Part shown: positions 1 to 5,917 of the stretch, piece by piece
Layout: each line of letters begins with the position of its first letter
How positions within the stretch are numbered: the first letter of the stretch is position 1
DNA from: Gemmatimonadaceae bacterium
GTDB taxonomy: Bacteria > Gemmatimonadota > Gemmatimonadetes > Gemmatimonadales > Gemmatimonadaceae
Assembly: GCA_025356185.1 (NCBI GenBank)
Contig: JANXUN010000138.1
Location: forward strand, 1-9,053
Length of the DNA: 9,053 nt
Reading direction: 5' to 3'
Translations under genes and position numbers: made by a program
The notes under the pieces: model-generated
Seen by the model: the letters and a program-made list of their open reading frames with translations, nothing else
Told to the model about the DNA's origin: nothing
Databases searched by the model: none

Positions 1-161
1 GCAGCGCGCGTAGCGCGCCCGCGAGGAATGCTCCTCGGCCGATGTACCCTCGGCACTCGACGCCCGCGCGAAACTGAAGGCTGTCTCAACAGGCAACCAA
101 AGCGTAAAATCAGCGGTGCTTGCCGCTCCAGCGGCGTTTTCTCTACCTCAATTAGGATCCA
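1..161. other. Intergenic leader, no supported gene
   Basis: I found no convincing coding region in this stretch. One frame is open across it, but its translation is Arg/Cys-rich, has no recognisable domain and runs on into the metalloprotease gene out of frame. Several short GC-rich hairpins can be drawn: a 6-bp stem at 22-27/32-37, a 5-bp stem at 38-42/50-54, and an outer pairing of 14-18 with 66-70. They could be the 3' end of an upstream transcript or a structured leader. In DNA this GC-rich such stems also arise by chance. Confidence 0.4.
122..144 (+). terminator. Possible short Rho-independent terminator or attenuator
   Basis: A 5-bp GC stem (GCCGC at 122-126, GCGGC at 131-135, loop TCCA) is followed at once by GTTTTCTCT. 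This has the shape of a weak intrinsic terminator. It ends only 17 nt before the metalloprotease ATG, so it would either end an upstream transcript or act as an attenuator in the leader. The stem is short and the T-run is broken by C, so confidence is low. Confidence 0.25.
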
Positions 162-2753
162 ATGCGCTTACGCATCCTTGCGCACGCCGCGGTGCTGGTG
201 TTCCTCGCTGCCTGCCATAAAAAGCCCACGACTACACCGGCGCCAGTAAAGCCGACAACCGCACCGAGCACTGGGGTCCCGGGCGCACCCGGCACTCCGG
301 CTCCAACCGTCCCCGGCGCGCCGAATCCCGGCGGCACCCAGCCGCCCGCCGGTGGACTCGGTATTGGAAATATCCCGGGCTTAGCGGGACTCGGCGGACT
401 CGGTGGTGATCCGACACCGCGCCCGTACGCGACCGTGATCACCCCACGCGCCAAGACCAAAAAGGGCGTGTTTGATGTGCACCAAGTCGGCTCACGCCTG
501 TATTTCGAAATTCCCACCAAGGAATTCGGGAAAGACTTCGTGATCACGACGGTGCTGGCCGGAACGCCGGCAGGCATTGGCATCAACGGCACACTTGGTC
601 CCGACCGTGTCGTGCGTTTTGAACGTCGCGAGAACCGAATTTTTATGCGCGACATCAACTACAACAACGTATCCACCGACAGCCTGCGCGAATCACCGCG
701 CGCGATGGCGCTAATTGAGTTTTACCCGATTCTCGCTGCGTTCAACGTCGAAACGTTTGGCAAAGACAGCGCGTCGGTCATTGAAGTCACACGCATGTTT
801 ACCGGCGGCATTCAAGAGTTTGCTGGCGGTGGTCAACGCGTGATCGTTGACGCAACGCGTTCGTTCATTGAAAAGTTTGCGGCGTTTTCGCGCAACGTGA
901 ATGTCACCGCGTCGCAAACATTCACGCGCGGCCCAGGCGGGCTGGCAATTCCCGGACTCACGCTGCCTGGTGGACCCGGCTCAACGACCGAAGCGTACAC
1001 GTTCTCGATCGTGCGCTTACCCGACGATCCAATGATGCCGCGCTTCATGGATGCGCGCGTTGGTTTCTTTGGCGAAACCAAAACAGACTTTGGCAGCGCC
1101 GAACAACGTGTGGTGCCGCGTCGCTACATCGCGCGCTGGCGCCTGGAATGCTCCGATCAAAAGGTCGGCAACTTGTGCGTGCCGAAAAAACCAATCACGT
1201 ACTACGTCGATCCTGCAACACCAAAATGGTTACAGCCGTGGATTAAGAAAGCGATCGAATCGTGGCAGCCGGCGTTTGAAGCGGCGGGCTTCTCCAAAGC
1301 GATCGTTGCCGCTGATGCACCAAACGATCCGGATTTTTCTGGTGAAGACGCCACGGTGGCGATGATTCGGTGGTTGCCAAGTCCCGTGGCCAACGCCGTG
1401 GGACCGAGCGTGACCGATCCGCGCACTGGTGAAATTTTGGACGCCGACGTGCAGATGTATCACAACGTCATGGACCTGCAGCGCGATTGGTATTTCAGTC
1501 AAGTGGGTCATCTCGACAAGCGCGCGCAAACGTTTCCGTTGCCCGACTCATTGATGGGCCGGCTGATTGAGTTTGTCGCGGCACATGAAGTGGGACATAC
1601 GTTGGGCTTTCCGCACAACATGAAGGGCAGCTCGATGTATCCTGCCGATTCGGTGCGCAGCAAAACGTGGGTGGCCAAGATGGGGCATTCGCCGTCGATC
1701 ATGGACTACGCGCGTTTTAACTATGTCGCGCAACCCGAAGACGGCATCGCGCTGGCTGATTTGATCCCGAAGGTTGGTCCGTACGACACGTTCGCTGTGA
1801 AGTGGGGCTACTCGCCGATTCCTGGCGCGAAGCGTCCCGAAGACGAACGCGCGACGCTGGATAGTTGGGCGCGCATGCAAGACACTATTCCATGGTATCG
1901 CTTTGGCGGTGGTGCCGTCGATCCGGGCGAACAATCGGAAGCCGTTGGTGACGCCGATGCGGTAAAGAGCACGCGACTCGGCTTCAAGAATCTGCACCGC
2001 ATTATGGATCTCGTCGTGACTGCGTCAACCACAGAAAAAACCGCCGACTACTCGTTGCTGCGTGAAACGTACGTGGGTGTGTTGAATCAGTGGACGACCG
2101 AAGCGCAGCATGTGACGCGTGTTGTGGGCGCATCCAGCAAGCAAGAGAAAGCCGTGAGTCAGAGCGGGCCGGTGTGGACTGTCGTGTCGCGGGCCCGTCA
2201 AAAGGAAGCGGTCAAATTCCTCAACGACGAGTTTTTTACAACACCGACCGCGTTGTTCAGGCCTGAGATTTTGCGCAAGCTCGAATCCGACGGCAACATC
2301 AATCGTGTCGCGGGTGCACAGTCACGCATTCTGTCCGCATTGCTTGCGAATGCGAAGTTGCAACGCATGGTCGAGTTTGAAGCCGTGGCGGCCAACAAAG
2401 CCGATGCGTATTCGGTGGGTGAGCTGCTCACCGATGTGCGTCGCGGATTGTTCAAAGAAGTGTACGCGGGCAGTGCGATTGACGCGTACCGTCGCCGATT
2501 GCAGGCCACGTACATTGAAGCGATGGCGGCGAAGATCAAGCCACCGGCTCCAACGGCCAACGATGCGATATTCGCGCAGTTAGGTCTCACGCAACCGAAC
2601 ACGCGGGATTTCCGTCCGTTAGTGAAGGACGAAATGCGCACGCTGGATGGCGAGTTGGCGGCGGCCGTTGGCCGGATCAGCGATCGTGCGTCGAGGGCAC
2701 ATGTGATGGATATGCGCGATCAGATTAAGACGATGCTCTCAACGAAGGACTAG
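162..2753 (+). CDS. Zinc-dependent metalloprotease lipoprotein (DUF5117/DUF4953-type)
   Basis: This encodes an 863-residue predicted secreted metallopeptidase, about full length for the family. The N-terminus is a type II signal peptide with lipobox LAAC and lipidation site Cys18, so the protein is probably membrane-anchored and faces the periplasm or cell surface. Residues ~22-85 are a Pro/Thr/Gly-rich linker. A DUF5118/DUF5117-like region follows (conserved stretch around YATVITPRAKTKKGVF and YFEIP). The catalytic region carries the extended metzincin motif HEVGHTLGFPH at residues 475-485: zinc ligands His475, His479 and His485, and catalytic Glu476. A likely Met-turn lies downstream at SIMDY (Met514). 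The C-terminal ~330 residues match the helical tail of DUF4953 proteins in character. The ATG at 162 is preceded by AGGA at 154-157 with a short 4-nt spacer, and it starts exactly at the signal peptide. The substrate is unknown. No frameshift or missing catalytic residue is seen. It stands alone, with hairpins following its stop. Confidence 0.93.
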   Translation: MRLRILAHAAVLVFLAACHKKPTTTPAPVKPTTAPSTGVPGAPGTPAPTVPGAPNPGGTQPPAGGLGIGNIPGLAGLGGLGGDPTPRPYATVITPRAKTKKGVFDVHQVGSRLYFEIPTKEFGKDFVITTVLAGTPAGIGINGTLGPDRVVRFERRENRIFMRDINYNNVSTDSLRESPRAMALIEFYPILAAFNVETFGKDSASVIEVTRMFTGGIQEFAGGGQRVIVDATRSFIEKFAAFSRNVNVTASQTFTRGPGGLAIPGLTLPGGPGSTTEAYTFSIVRLPDDPMMPRFMDARVGFFGETKTDFGSAEQRVVPRRYIARWRLECSDQKVGNLCVPKKPITYYVDPATPKWLQPWIKKAIESWQPAFEAAGFSKAIVAADAPNDPDFSGEDATVAMIRWLPSPVANAVGPSVTDPRTGEILDADVQMYHNVMDLQRDWYFSQVGHLDKRAQTFPLPDSLMGRLIEFVAAHEVGHTLGFPHNMKGSSMYPADSVRSKTWVAKMGHSPSIMDYARFNYVAQPEDGIALADLIPKVGPYDTFAVKWGYSPIPGAKRPEDERATLDSWARMQDTIPWYRFGGGAVDPGEQSEAVGDADAVKSTRLGFKNLHRIMDLVVTASTTEKTADYSLLRETYVGVLNQWTTEAQHVTRVVGASSKQEKAVSQSGPVWTVVSRARQKEAVKFLNDEFFTTPTALFRPEILRKLESDGNINRVAGAQSRILSALLANAKLQRMVEFEAVAANKADAYSVGELLTDVRRGLFKEVYAGSAIDAYRRRLQATYIEAMAAKIKPPAPTANDAIFAQLGLTQPNTRDFRPLVKDEMRTLDGELAAAVGRISDRASRAHVMDMRDQIKTMLSTKD

Positions 2754-2770
2754 TCGCGAAGCACGTGATA

Positions 2771-2800
2771 GCGAGATCGGTGCTCAGCGCGCGATCTCGC
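2771..2800 (+). terminator. Hairpin downstream of the metalloprotease stop
   Basis: A perfect 9-bp stem (GCGAGATCG at 2771-2779 with CGATCTCGC at 2792-2800, 12-nt loop) starts 18 nt after the stop codon. No T-tract follows, so it is not a classical intrinsic terminator. It could stabilise the 3' end or assist a factor-dependent stop. GATCTCGC is then repeated in tandem up to about 2812, so some of the pairing comes from that small repeat. Confidence 0.35.
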
Positions 2801-2820
2801 GATCTCGCGATCGAGGGAAG

Positions 2821-2942
2821 CAGGGGGCGGGAACGGAGACGGGCAGCGGGAAGCAGAGTATCACACTGCTTTTTAGCCTAAGAGACTCTGCTCCCCGCCC
2901 CCTGTCTCCGTTTCTGCCCCCTGCGATCCGAGAATGCTGTTC
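2821..2942. repeat. IR1: long imperfect palindrome, copy 1 of a dispersed family
   Basis: The purine-rich left arm 2821-2859 is the reverse complement of 2885-2923 at 33 of 39 positions, across a 25-nt loop. The left arm carries G-runs spaced about 6-7 nt apart. The right arm is followed by a tail ending at 2942 that recurs after IR2 (20 of 22 positions identical over 2921-2942 and 4000-4021). The sequence GGAAGCAGAGT at the inner end of the left arm is also identical in both copies. The two copies are therefore homologous dispersed elements in the same orientation, REP-like or MITE-like in form. As RNA the arms would make a very stable hairpin, which could end or protect the metalloprotease transcript. 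Confidence 0.75.
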
Positions 2943-3057
2943 CGCAATGTTTCAATCCGGGCAACGCTTGTTTCATCGTACCAATTCTCAACATTGTGTG
3001 ACGAATCGCCGGTGACGCGAGAAATAGTCGCCTCGTCCCCGTGATGTACGTCAATGA

Positions 3058-3101
3058 TGCATGAACGTGGCGATGACGCGCCGATCAACAACGTTCATGC
3101 A
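3058..3101. promoter_or_regulatory. 11-bp perfect inverted repeat in lipoprotein leader
   Basis: TGCATGAACGT at 3058-3068 and ACGTTCATGCA at 3091-3101 are perfect inverted copies, separated by 22 nt. They end 39 nt before the lipoprotein ATG. The pair could be a two-half-site operator for a dimeric regulator or a stem-loop in the 5' untranslated leader. No regulator is encoded nearby to support the first option. The element overlaps the ATG codons of a longer in-frame reading, which argues that those codons are not the real start. Confidence 0.4.
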
Positions 3102-3129
3102 AAGCGACCGCGCTCACGGCGCGTGAACC

Positions 3130-3140
3130 AGGAACCGATC
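3130..3140 (+). promoter_or_regulatory. Ribosome binding site fixing the lipoprotein start
   Basis: AGGA at 3130-3133 sits 7 nt before the ATG at 3141. That ATG opens a clean lipoprotein signal peptide. The longer in-frame start near 3054 would place a charged, non-hydrophobic 29-residue stretch ahead of it. Confidence 0.6.
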
Positions 3141-3854
3141 ATGCGCTCTTCCACGCTCAAACTGTTGTTCTGCGGCGTTGCCTTCACCACGCTGGCCGCT
3201 TGCAGTGACACCACGGCCCCGACGCCTGTCAGCGGCGCGGCGCGCGTGATCGCGATTGCCGGAATGCAGCAGGCCATCACGGCAGGCGAAGCGGCGCCCG
3301 ATTCACTCGCAGTCGTTGTCTATGATGCGCAGGGGCAGTTCTCAGTCAACGCGCAGGTGCGGTGGAGCATCATCGACGGCGACGGAACGCTAAGCGGCGA
3401 CGTGGCGACGACGGATGCACGCGGTATTGCCAAGGTCGCGTTTAATGCAGCCACGCGCACGGGTGTCACGCATGTGAGTGCACAAGTTGGCGATGCGTCG
3501 CCAGTGTTGTTTGAAGAGACGACGATTGCTGCGGCAGCGGCGCGACTGTTGCCGATGCGGGCCGCAACGGATTCGCTGTCGACCGGCGATGCATTTAGCG
3601 GCGCACTCGTGCACGTCATTGATCAATACGGCAACAACGTGCCGAATGTCATGATGACCGTCGACGTGCAAAACGCATCCGAAGATGACTTTCTCTCGAG
3701 CAGCCAAACGGCGAGTGATGTGTCCGGCGTCGCCAGCACGTTCTTCGCAACGGGCTCACTCGGTGGACAGCGCGTGATGACGCTGACGACTGATGGCGGA
3801 CTGACGATTTCGTTCACGCTGAACGTGTACGCCTCGGCGGCGCGCAAGAACTAG
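3141..3854 (+). CDS. Ig-like (Big-1/invasin-type) domain lipoprotein
   Basis: This encodes a 237-residue predicted lipoprotein. Residues 1-20 are a signal peptide with lipobox LAAC and lipidation at Cys21, followed by a short Thr/Pro linker. Two tandem beta-sandwich modules follow. The first (~residues 32-118) has the Big-1 signatures D-A-Q-G-Q, V-R-W-S-I and G-T-L-S, then T-D-A-R-G-I-A-K-V. The second (~122-232) repeats the pattern with V-I-D-Q-Y-G-N-N-V-P-N-V, then S-D-V-S-G-V-A-S-T. Such domains usually occur in surface-exposed or adhesin-like proteins. With only two modules and no enzymatic part, this one may be a small surface or periplasmic scaffold; its partner is unknown. The start at 3141 is chosen for its Shine-Dalgarno and signal peptide. 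The neighbouring metalloprotease is also a lipoprotein, but 387 nt with a strong palindrome separates them, so co-transcription is doubtful. Confidence 0.8.
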   Translation: MRSSTLKLLFCGVAFTTLAACSDTTAPTPVSGAARVIAIAGMQQAITAGEAAPDSLAVVVYDAQGQFSVNAQVRWSIIDGDGTLSGDVATTDARGIAKVAFNAATRTGVTHVSAQVGDASPVLFEETTIAAAAARLLPMRAATDSLSTGDAFSGALVHVIDQYGNNVPNVMMTVDVQNASEDDFLSSSQTASDVSGVASTFFATGSLGGQRVMTLTTDGGLTISFTLNVYASAARKN

Positions 3855-3874
3855 TTGAAGAGCTAGTTGGTGAG

Positions 3875-3910
3875 CGAAGCGCGAATGCGGTTCGAGTCGC
3901 GCTCGCTTCG
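3875..3910 (+). terminator. GC hairpin after the Ig-like lipoprotein gene
   Basis: CGAAGCG at 3875-3881 can pair with CGCTTCG at 3904-3910, about 20 nt after the stop codon, and flanking GCG/CGC bases can extend the stem with a bulge. No T-run follows, so termination is only suggested. A 12-nt direct duplication containing CTAGTTG (3851-3857 and 3863-3869) spans the stop codon just upstream. Confidence 0.3.
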
Positions 3911-3916
3911 ACGGTA

Positions 3917-4021
3917 GCAGGTTGCAGGAACGAAGACAGGGGGCAGGAAGCAGAGTCTCGGGACTCTCGCTACCTCCTCCCTGTCTCTTTTCCTGCCTCC
4001 TGCGATCCGAAAATGCGGTTC
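3917..4021. repeat. IR2: second copy of the dispersed palindrome family
   Basis: The left arm 3917-3957 pairs with 3962-4003 across a 4-nt loop (TCGG), with most positions complementary and a one-base gap. The inner left-arm sequence GGAAGCAGAGT (3946-3956) and the right tail up to 4021 match IR1. Like IR1 it lies between two plus-strand genes, in the same orientation. Its arms contain about 7-nt-spaced units (TCCTGCC, TCCTGCG). As RNA it would fold into a very long near-continuous hairpin ahead of the kinase gene. Confidence 0.75.
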
Positions 4022-4042
4022 AACTGGCAACTGATAACGGAA
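4022..4042. repeat. Degenerate AACTGNN heptad tandem
   Basis: AACTGGC, AACTGAT and AACGGAA follow each other at an exact 7-nt period, directly after the IR2 tail. The reverse-complement version (CAGTTNN, three units) occurs beside IR3 at 7781-7801, and looser CAGTT copies lie beside IR4. Confidence 0.55.
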
Positions 4043-4092
4043 GCAGTTCCCACGTCGCCCGGGCGCGCTCCCCGCGCGTGTATTTTCCCCGC

Positions 4093-5870
4093 GTGTCCTC
4101 CTCCACCGAACTCGAAAACGTCCGCGCAGCGCTCAAAGGCCAGTACTCCGTTGAACGCGAGCTCGGCCGCGGCGGCATGGGCCTCGTCCTGCTCGCGCGC
4201 GACTCAAGGTGTTACCGCCCGCCCTCGCGGCGCAGCCTGAAACACGCGAACGGTTTCTCCGCGAAGCCCGCATGGCCGCGCAGCTCTCGCACCCCCACAT
4301 CGTCCCCGTGTATCGCGCTGACGACATTGGCGGATTCGCGTTTTTCGCGATGGGCTATGTTGACGGCGAAACGCTCGGCGATCGCATTCGCGATCGGGGC
4401 ACGCTTCCCCCTGCAGAAGTCGTACGCGTGTTGCGCGAAGTTGCGTGGGCGCTGACGTATGCGCACGCACGCGGTATCGTGCATCGCGATATCAAGCCCG
4501 AAAATATTTTGCTGGAGCGCGGCAGTGGTCGCGCGATCGTCACCGACTTCGGTATCGCGCGCGCTGATTTCAATCCCGCTCTTACGCAAGACGGATACGT
4601 GCTCGGCACCGTGCACTACATGAGTCCCGAACAGGCGAGCGGCGAACCGCTCGATGGTCTGAGTGATTTCTATTCGCTTGGCTGCGTCGGGTTCTTGGCG
4701 TTGAGTGGGCGATTGCCGTTCGAGGGTACGTCGCCGCAAGCGATTTTGCTCGCGCACGCGACGAAAGACGCACCTGCGTTGCGCTCGATTGCACCAGACG
4801 TACCGCCCGCGCTTGCTACCGTGATCGATCGGTGTTTGCGCAAAACACCGAGTGAACGATTGCCCGCGGCTGAATTTTTTGACGCGCTCAACAGGGCAAC
4901 GGCGGCGATCGAAAACACGCCGAGCGAGTCGTCAGCAAGCGCGATGATTGCGAGCCGTGATGCGATGGCCGTCTGGCGTCGCGCCGCTGAACTGCAAGCC
5001 GAGGCGGCGGCTCGTCTCGAAGCGCGCTTACGCACCACGGACGATACCCGACAGTTGGTGTCGTCGTCGGCAGATGATTCCCCACGCGTACCGACCGATG
5101 CGTATCGCGTGCGCGATATTGAAGCGGCCGCCGCCGAAGCCGGCATCTCGCAACGTTACGTTGCGCTTGCACTGGCGGAGCTCAACGCCGCACCAAACGC
5201 TGCGGCGATGGTGCACAGCGTGCCGGCGTGGAAAGAACGATTGAGTACGCGGTTGTTCGGCACCGCGCAGCGCACGCTCTCCGTCTCGCGCGTGTTCCGT
5301 CATCCGCCTCGTGTGGTGTTGCAGGCGCTCGGACGTACGTTGCAAGCTGCGCCGTTTTCGCTTTCGCTGCGCGATACGTTCGGTGGACATCCGCTCGATG
5401 GCGGCGTCCTGGTGTTCGACCTCCCCGCCGCGACGATTGACCCGGGTTATCGCTGGAGCTGGACGCGTTACGGCGCGTACATCAAGGAGGTGCGCATGAC
5501 GATCGGTACCATCGCCGGTGATCCAAAGCAGTGTGAAGTCACGATCACTGTAGATCTTCGCGACGGGCTCAGCGCAAACCTCGCCGCATCGATGGGGATT
5601 TCCGGTGGAGGTGGTGCGGTCGGCGGAGTCGTTGGTGCGATCATCGCCAAGAAAGCCTTTGCTATGATTGGCGCCGCGCTTTTCGGGCCAGCCGTTGGCG
5701 GTGCGATGCTGATGGGGCTCGGCATCCTTTCTTGCTGCGGGCCGGTTTATCGATGGGAATTAGCCAAGGCGACAGCCGAGCTTGACGCAGCACTCGCTGC
5801 CGTCGATACCGCGATCCGTTCGACCGACATCTTTGGAGATCCCACGTCAACAAAATCCCTGTTGCAATAA
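4093..5870 (+). pseudogene. Ser/Thr protein kinase gene with broken N-lobe
   Basis: Two reading frames together spell one PknB-like kinase. The first, from a GTG at 4093 (no Shine-Dalgarno; GTG 4078 is an in-frame alternative), gives 37 residues ending in the Gly-rich loop LGRGGMG and then LARD (Asp37 at 4201-4203). The second, from 4203, continues L-K-V-L-P-P with the beta-3 lysine (AAG, 4206-4208) and the rest of the kinase. Relatives have about eight residues (x-x-L-D-R-x-V-A) between these two blocks. A loss of 25 nt accounts for both the missing residues and the frame change, and adding 25 nt makes the total length a multiple of three (601 codons). As written, no single chain contains both the nucleotide-binding loop and the active site. 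It could be a true inactivating deletion, a strain-level variant or an assembly error. Confidence 0.7.
4209..5870 (+). CDS. Kinase C-terminal open segment with unusual membrane-associated tail
   Basis: This is the long intact part of the broken kinase gene, 553 residues if read from the GTG at 4209. That start would lie just after the catalytic Lys codon, so such a product would lack the Gly loop and Lys. Visible kinase elements are the alpha-C region (RFLREARMAAQLSHPHIV), HRDIKPEN with catalytic Asp94, the DFG motif at residues 113-115, a SPEQ activation-segment end, and SDFYSLG. The kinase fold ends near residue 230. A helical Ala/Glu/Arg segment follows (~246-275), then a short motif region (YRVRDIEAAAAEAGISQRYV, ~298-317). 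Next is a ~100-residue alpha/beta-looking region starting RTLSVSRVFRHPP, a Gly-rich hydrophobic stretch (~461-510) that could enter the membrane, and an Ala-rich terminal helix. There are no PASTA repeats. The gene ends in tandem stops TAA-TAG. Expression of this segment alone is uncertain. Confidence 0.6.
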   Translation: MLPPALAAQPETRERFLREARMAAQLSHPHIVPVYRADDIGGFAFFAMGYVDGETLGDRIRDRGTLPPAEVVRVLREVAWALTYAHARGIVHRDIKPENILLERGSGRAIVTDFGIARADFNPALTQDGYVLGTVHYMSPEQASGEPLDGLSDFYSLGCVGFLALSGRLPFEGTSPQAILLAHATKDAPALRSIAPDVPPALATVIDRCLRKTPSERLPAAEFFDALNRATAAIENTPSESSASAMIASRDAMAVWRRAAELQAEAAARLEARLRTTDDTRQLVSSSADDSPRVPTDAYRVRDIEAAAAEAGISQRYVALALAELNAAPNAAAMVHSVPAWKERLSTRLFGTAQRTLSVSRVFRHPPRVVLQALGRTLQAAPFSLSLRDTFGGHPLDGGVLVFDLPAATIDPGYRWSWTRYGAYIKEVRMTIGTIAGDPKQCEVTITVDLRDGLSANLAASMGISGGGGAVGGVVGAIIAKKAFAMIGAALFGPAVGGAMLMGLGILSCCGPVYRWELAKATAELDAALAAVDTAIRSTDIFGDPTSTKSLLQ

Positions 5871-5876
5871 TAGTCT

Positions 5877-5911
5877 CTCAGTGCTAAGATATATCATATA
5901 CTTTCACTGAG
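5877..5911 (+). promoter_or_regulatory. AT-rich promoter/operator candidate before pirin
   Basis: CTCAGTG (5877-5883) and CACTGAG (5905-5911) form a perfect 7-bp inverted repeat around an AT-rich core that contains GATATATC and TATACT (5897-5902, a fair -10 match). The core is strikingly AT-rich for this genome. The right half overlaps the Shine-Dalgarno GAGG (5909-5912), which lies 5 nt before the pirin ATG. A regulator bound here, or the RNA stem, could block both transcription and ribosome entry. No clear -35 is seen at proper spacing, so the promoter call is tentative. Confidence 0.4.
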
Positions 5912-5917
5912 GTTCGT

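Larger units (their letters stand above)
2754..3057. other. Gap between metalloprotease and Ig-like lipoprotein genes
   Basis: The region between the metalloprotease stop and the leader of the next gene has no supported gene. In order it holds the 2771-2800 hairpin, a short GATCTCGC tandem, the long imperfect palindrome IR1 (2821-2923) with its conserved tail to 2942, and about 115 nt of plain sequence that must contain any promoter for the lipoprotein gene. I see no confident -35/-10 pair there. Confidence 0.5.

Noticed and set aside
152..658. 168-residue minus-strand reading frame opposite the metalloprotease
   Set aside because: It is Pro/Gly-rich only because it reads the opposite strand of the Pro/Thr-rich linker. 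It has no domain, and the plus-strand gene is convincing throughout.
3054..3140. Longer start for the Ig-like lipoprotein
   Set aside because: It would add 29 charged residues before a normal signal peptide, uses an ATG within the split palindrome, and lacks the well-placed AGGA seen before 3141.
2821..4021. CRISPR array or CRISPR-like repeats
   Set aside because: There are only two palindromic copies about 1.1 kb apart with genes between them, no regular repeat-spacer pattern and no cas genes.
3922..4455. A separate 177-residue plus-strand gene
   Set aside because: Its first third runs through the IR2 palindrome and its last third is out-of-frame kinase sequence. Only 4093-4203 is real, as the kinase N-terminus.
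4212..4757. 181-residue minus-strand reading frame inside the kinase region
   Set aside because: It is Arg/His/Ala-rich with no recognisable motif, and lies opposite conserved kinase motifs (HRD, DFG) on the plus strand.
5877..5890. CIRCE heat-shock operator (HrcA site)
   Set aside because: Only one half-site-like sequence (AGTGCTAA) is present. The TTAGCACTC partner at 9-nt spacing is missing, and pirin is not a usual HrcA target.
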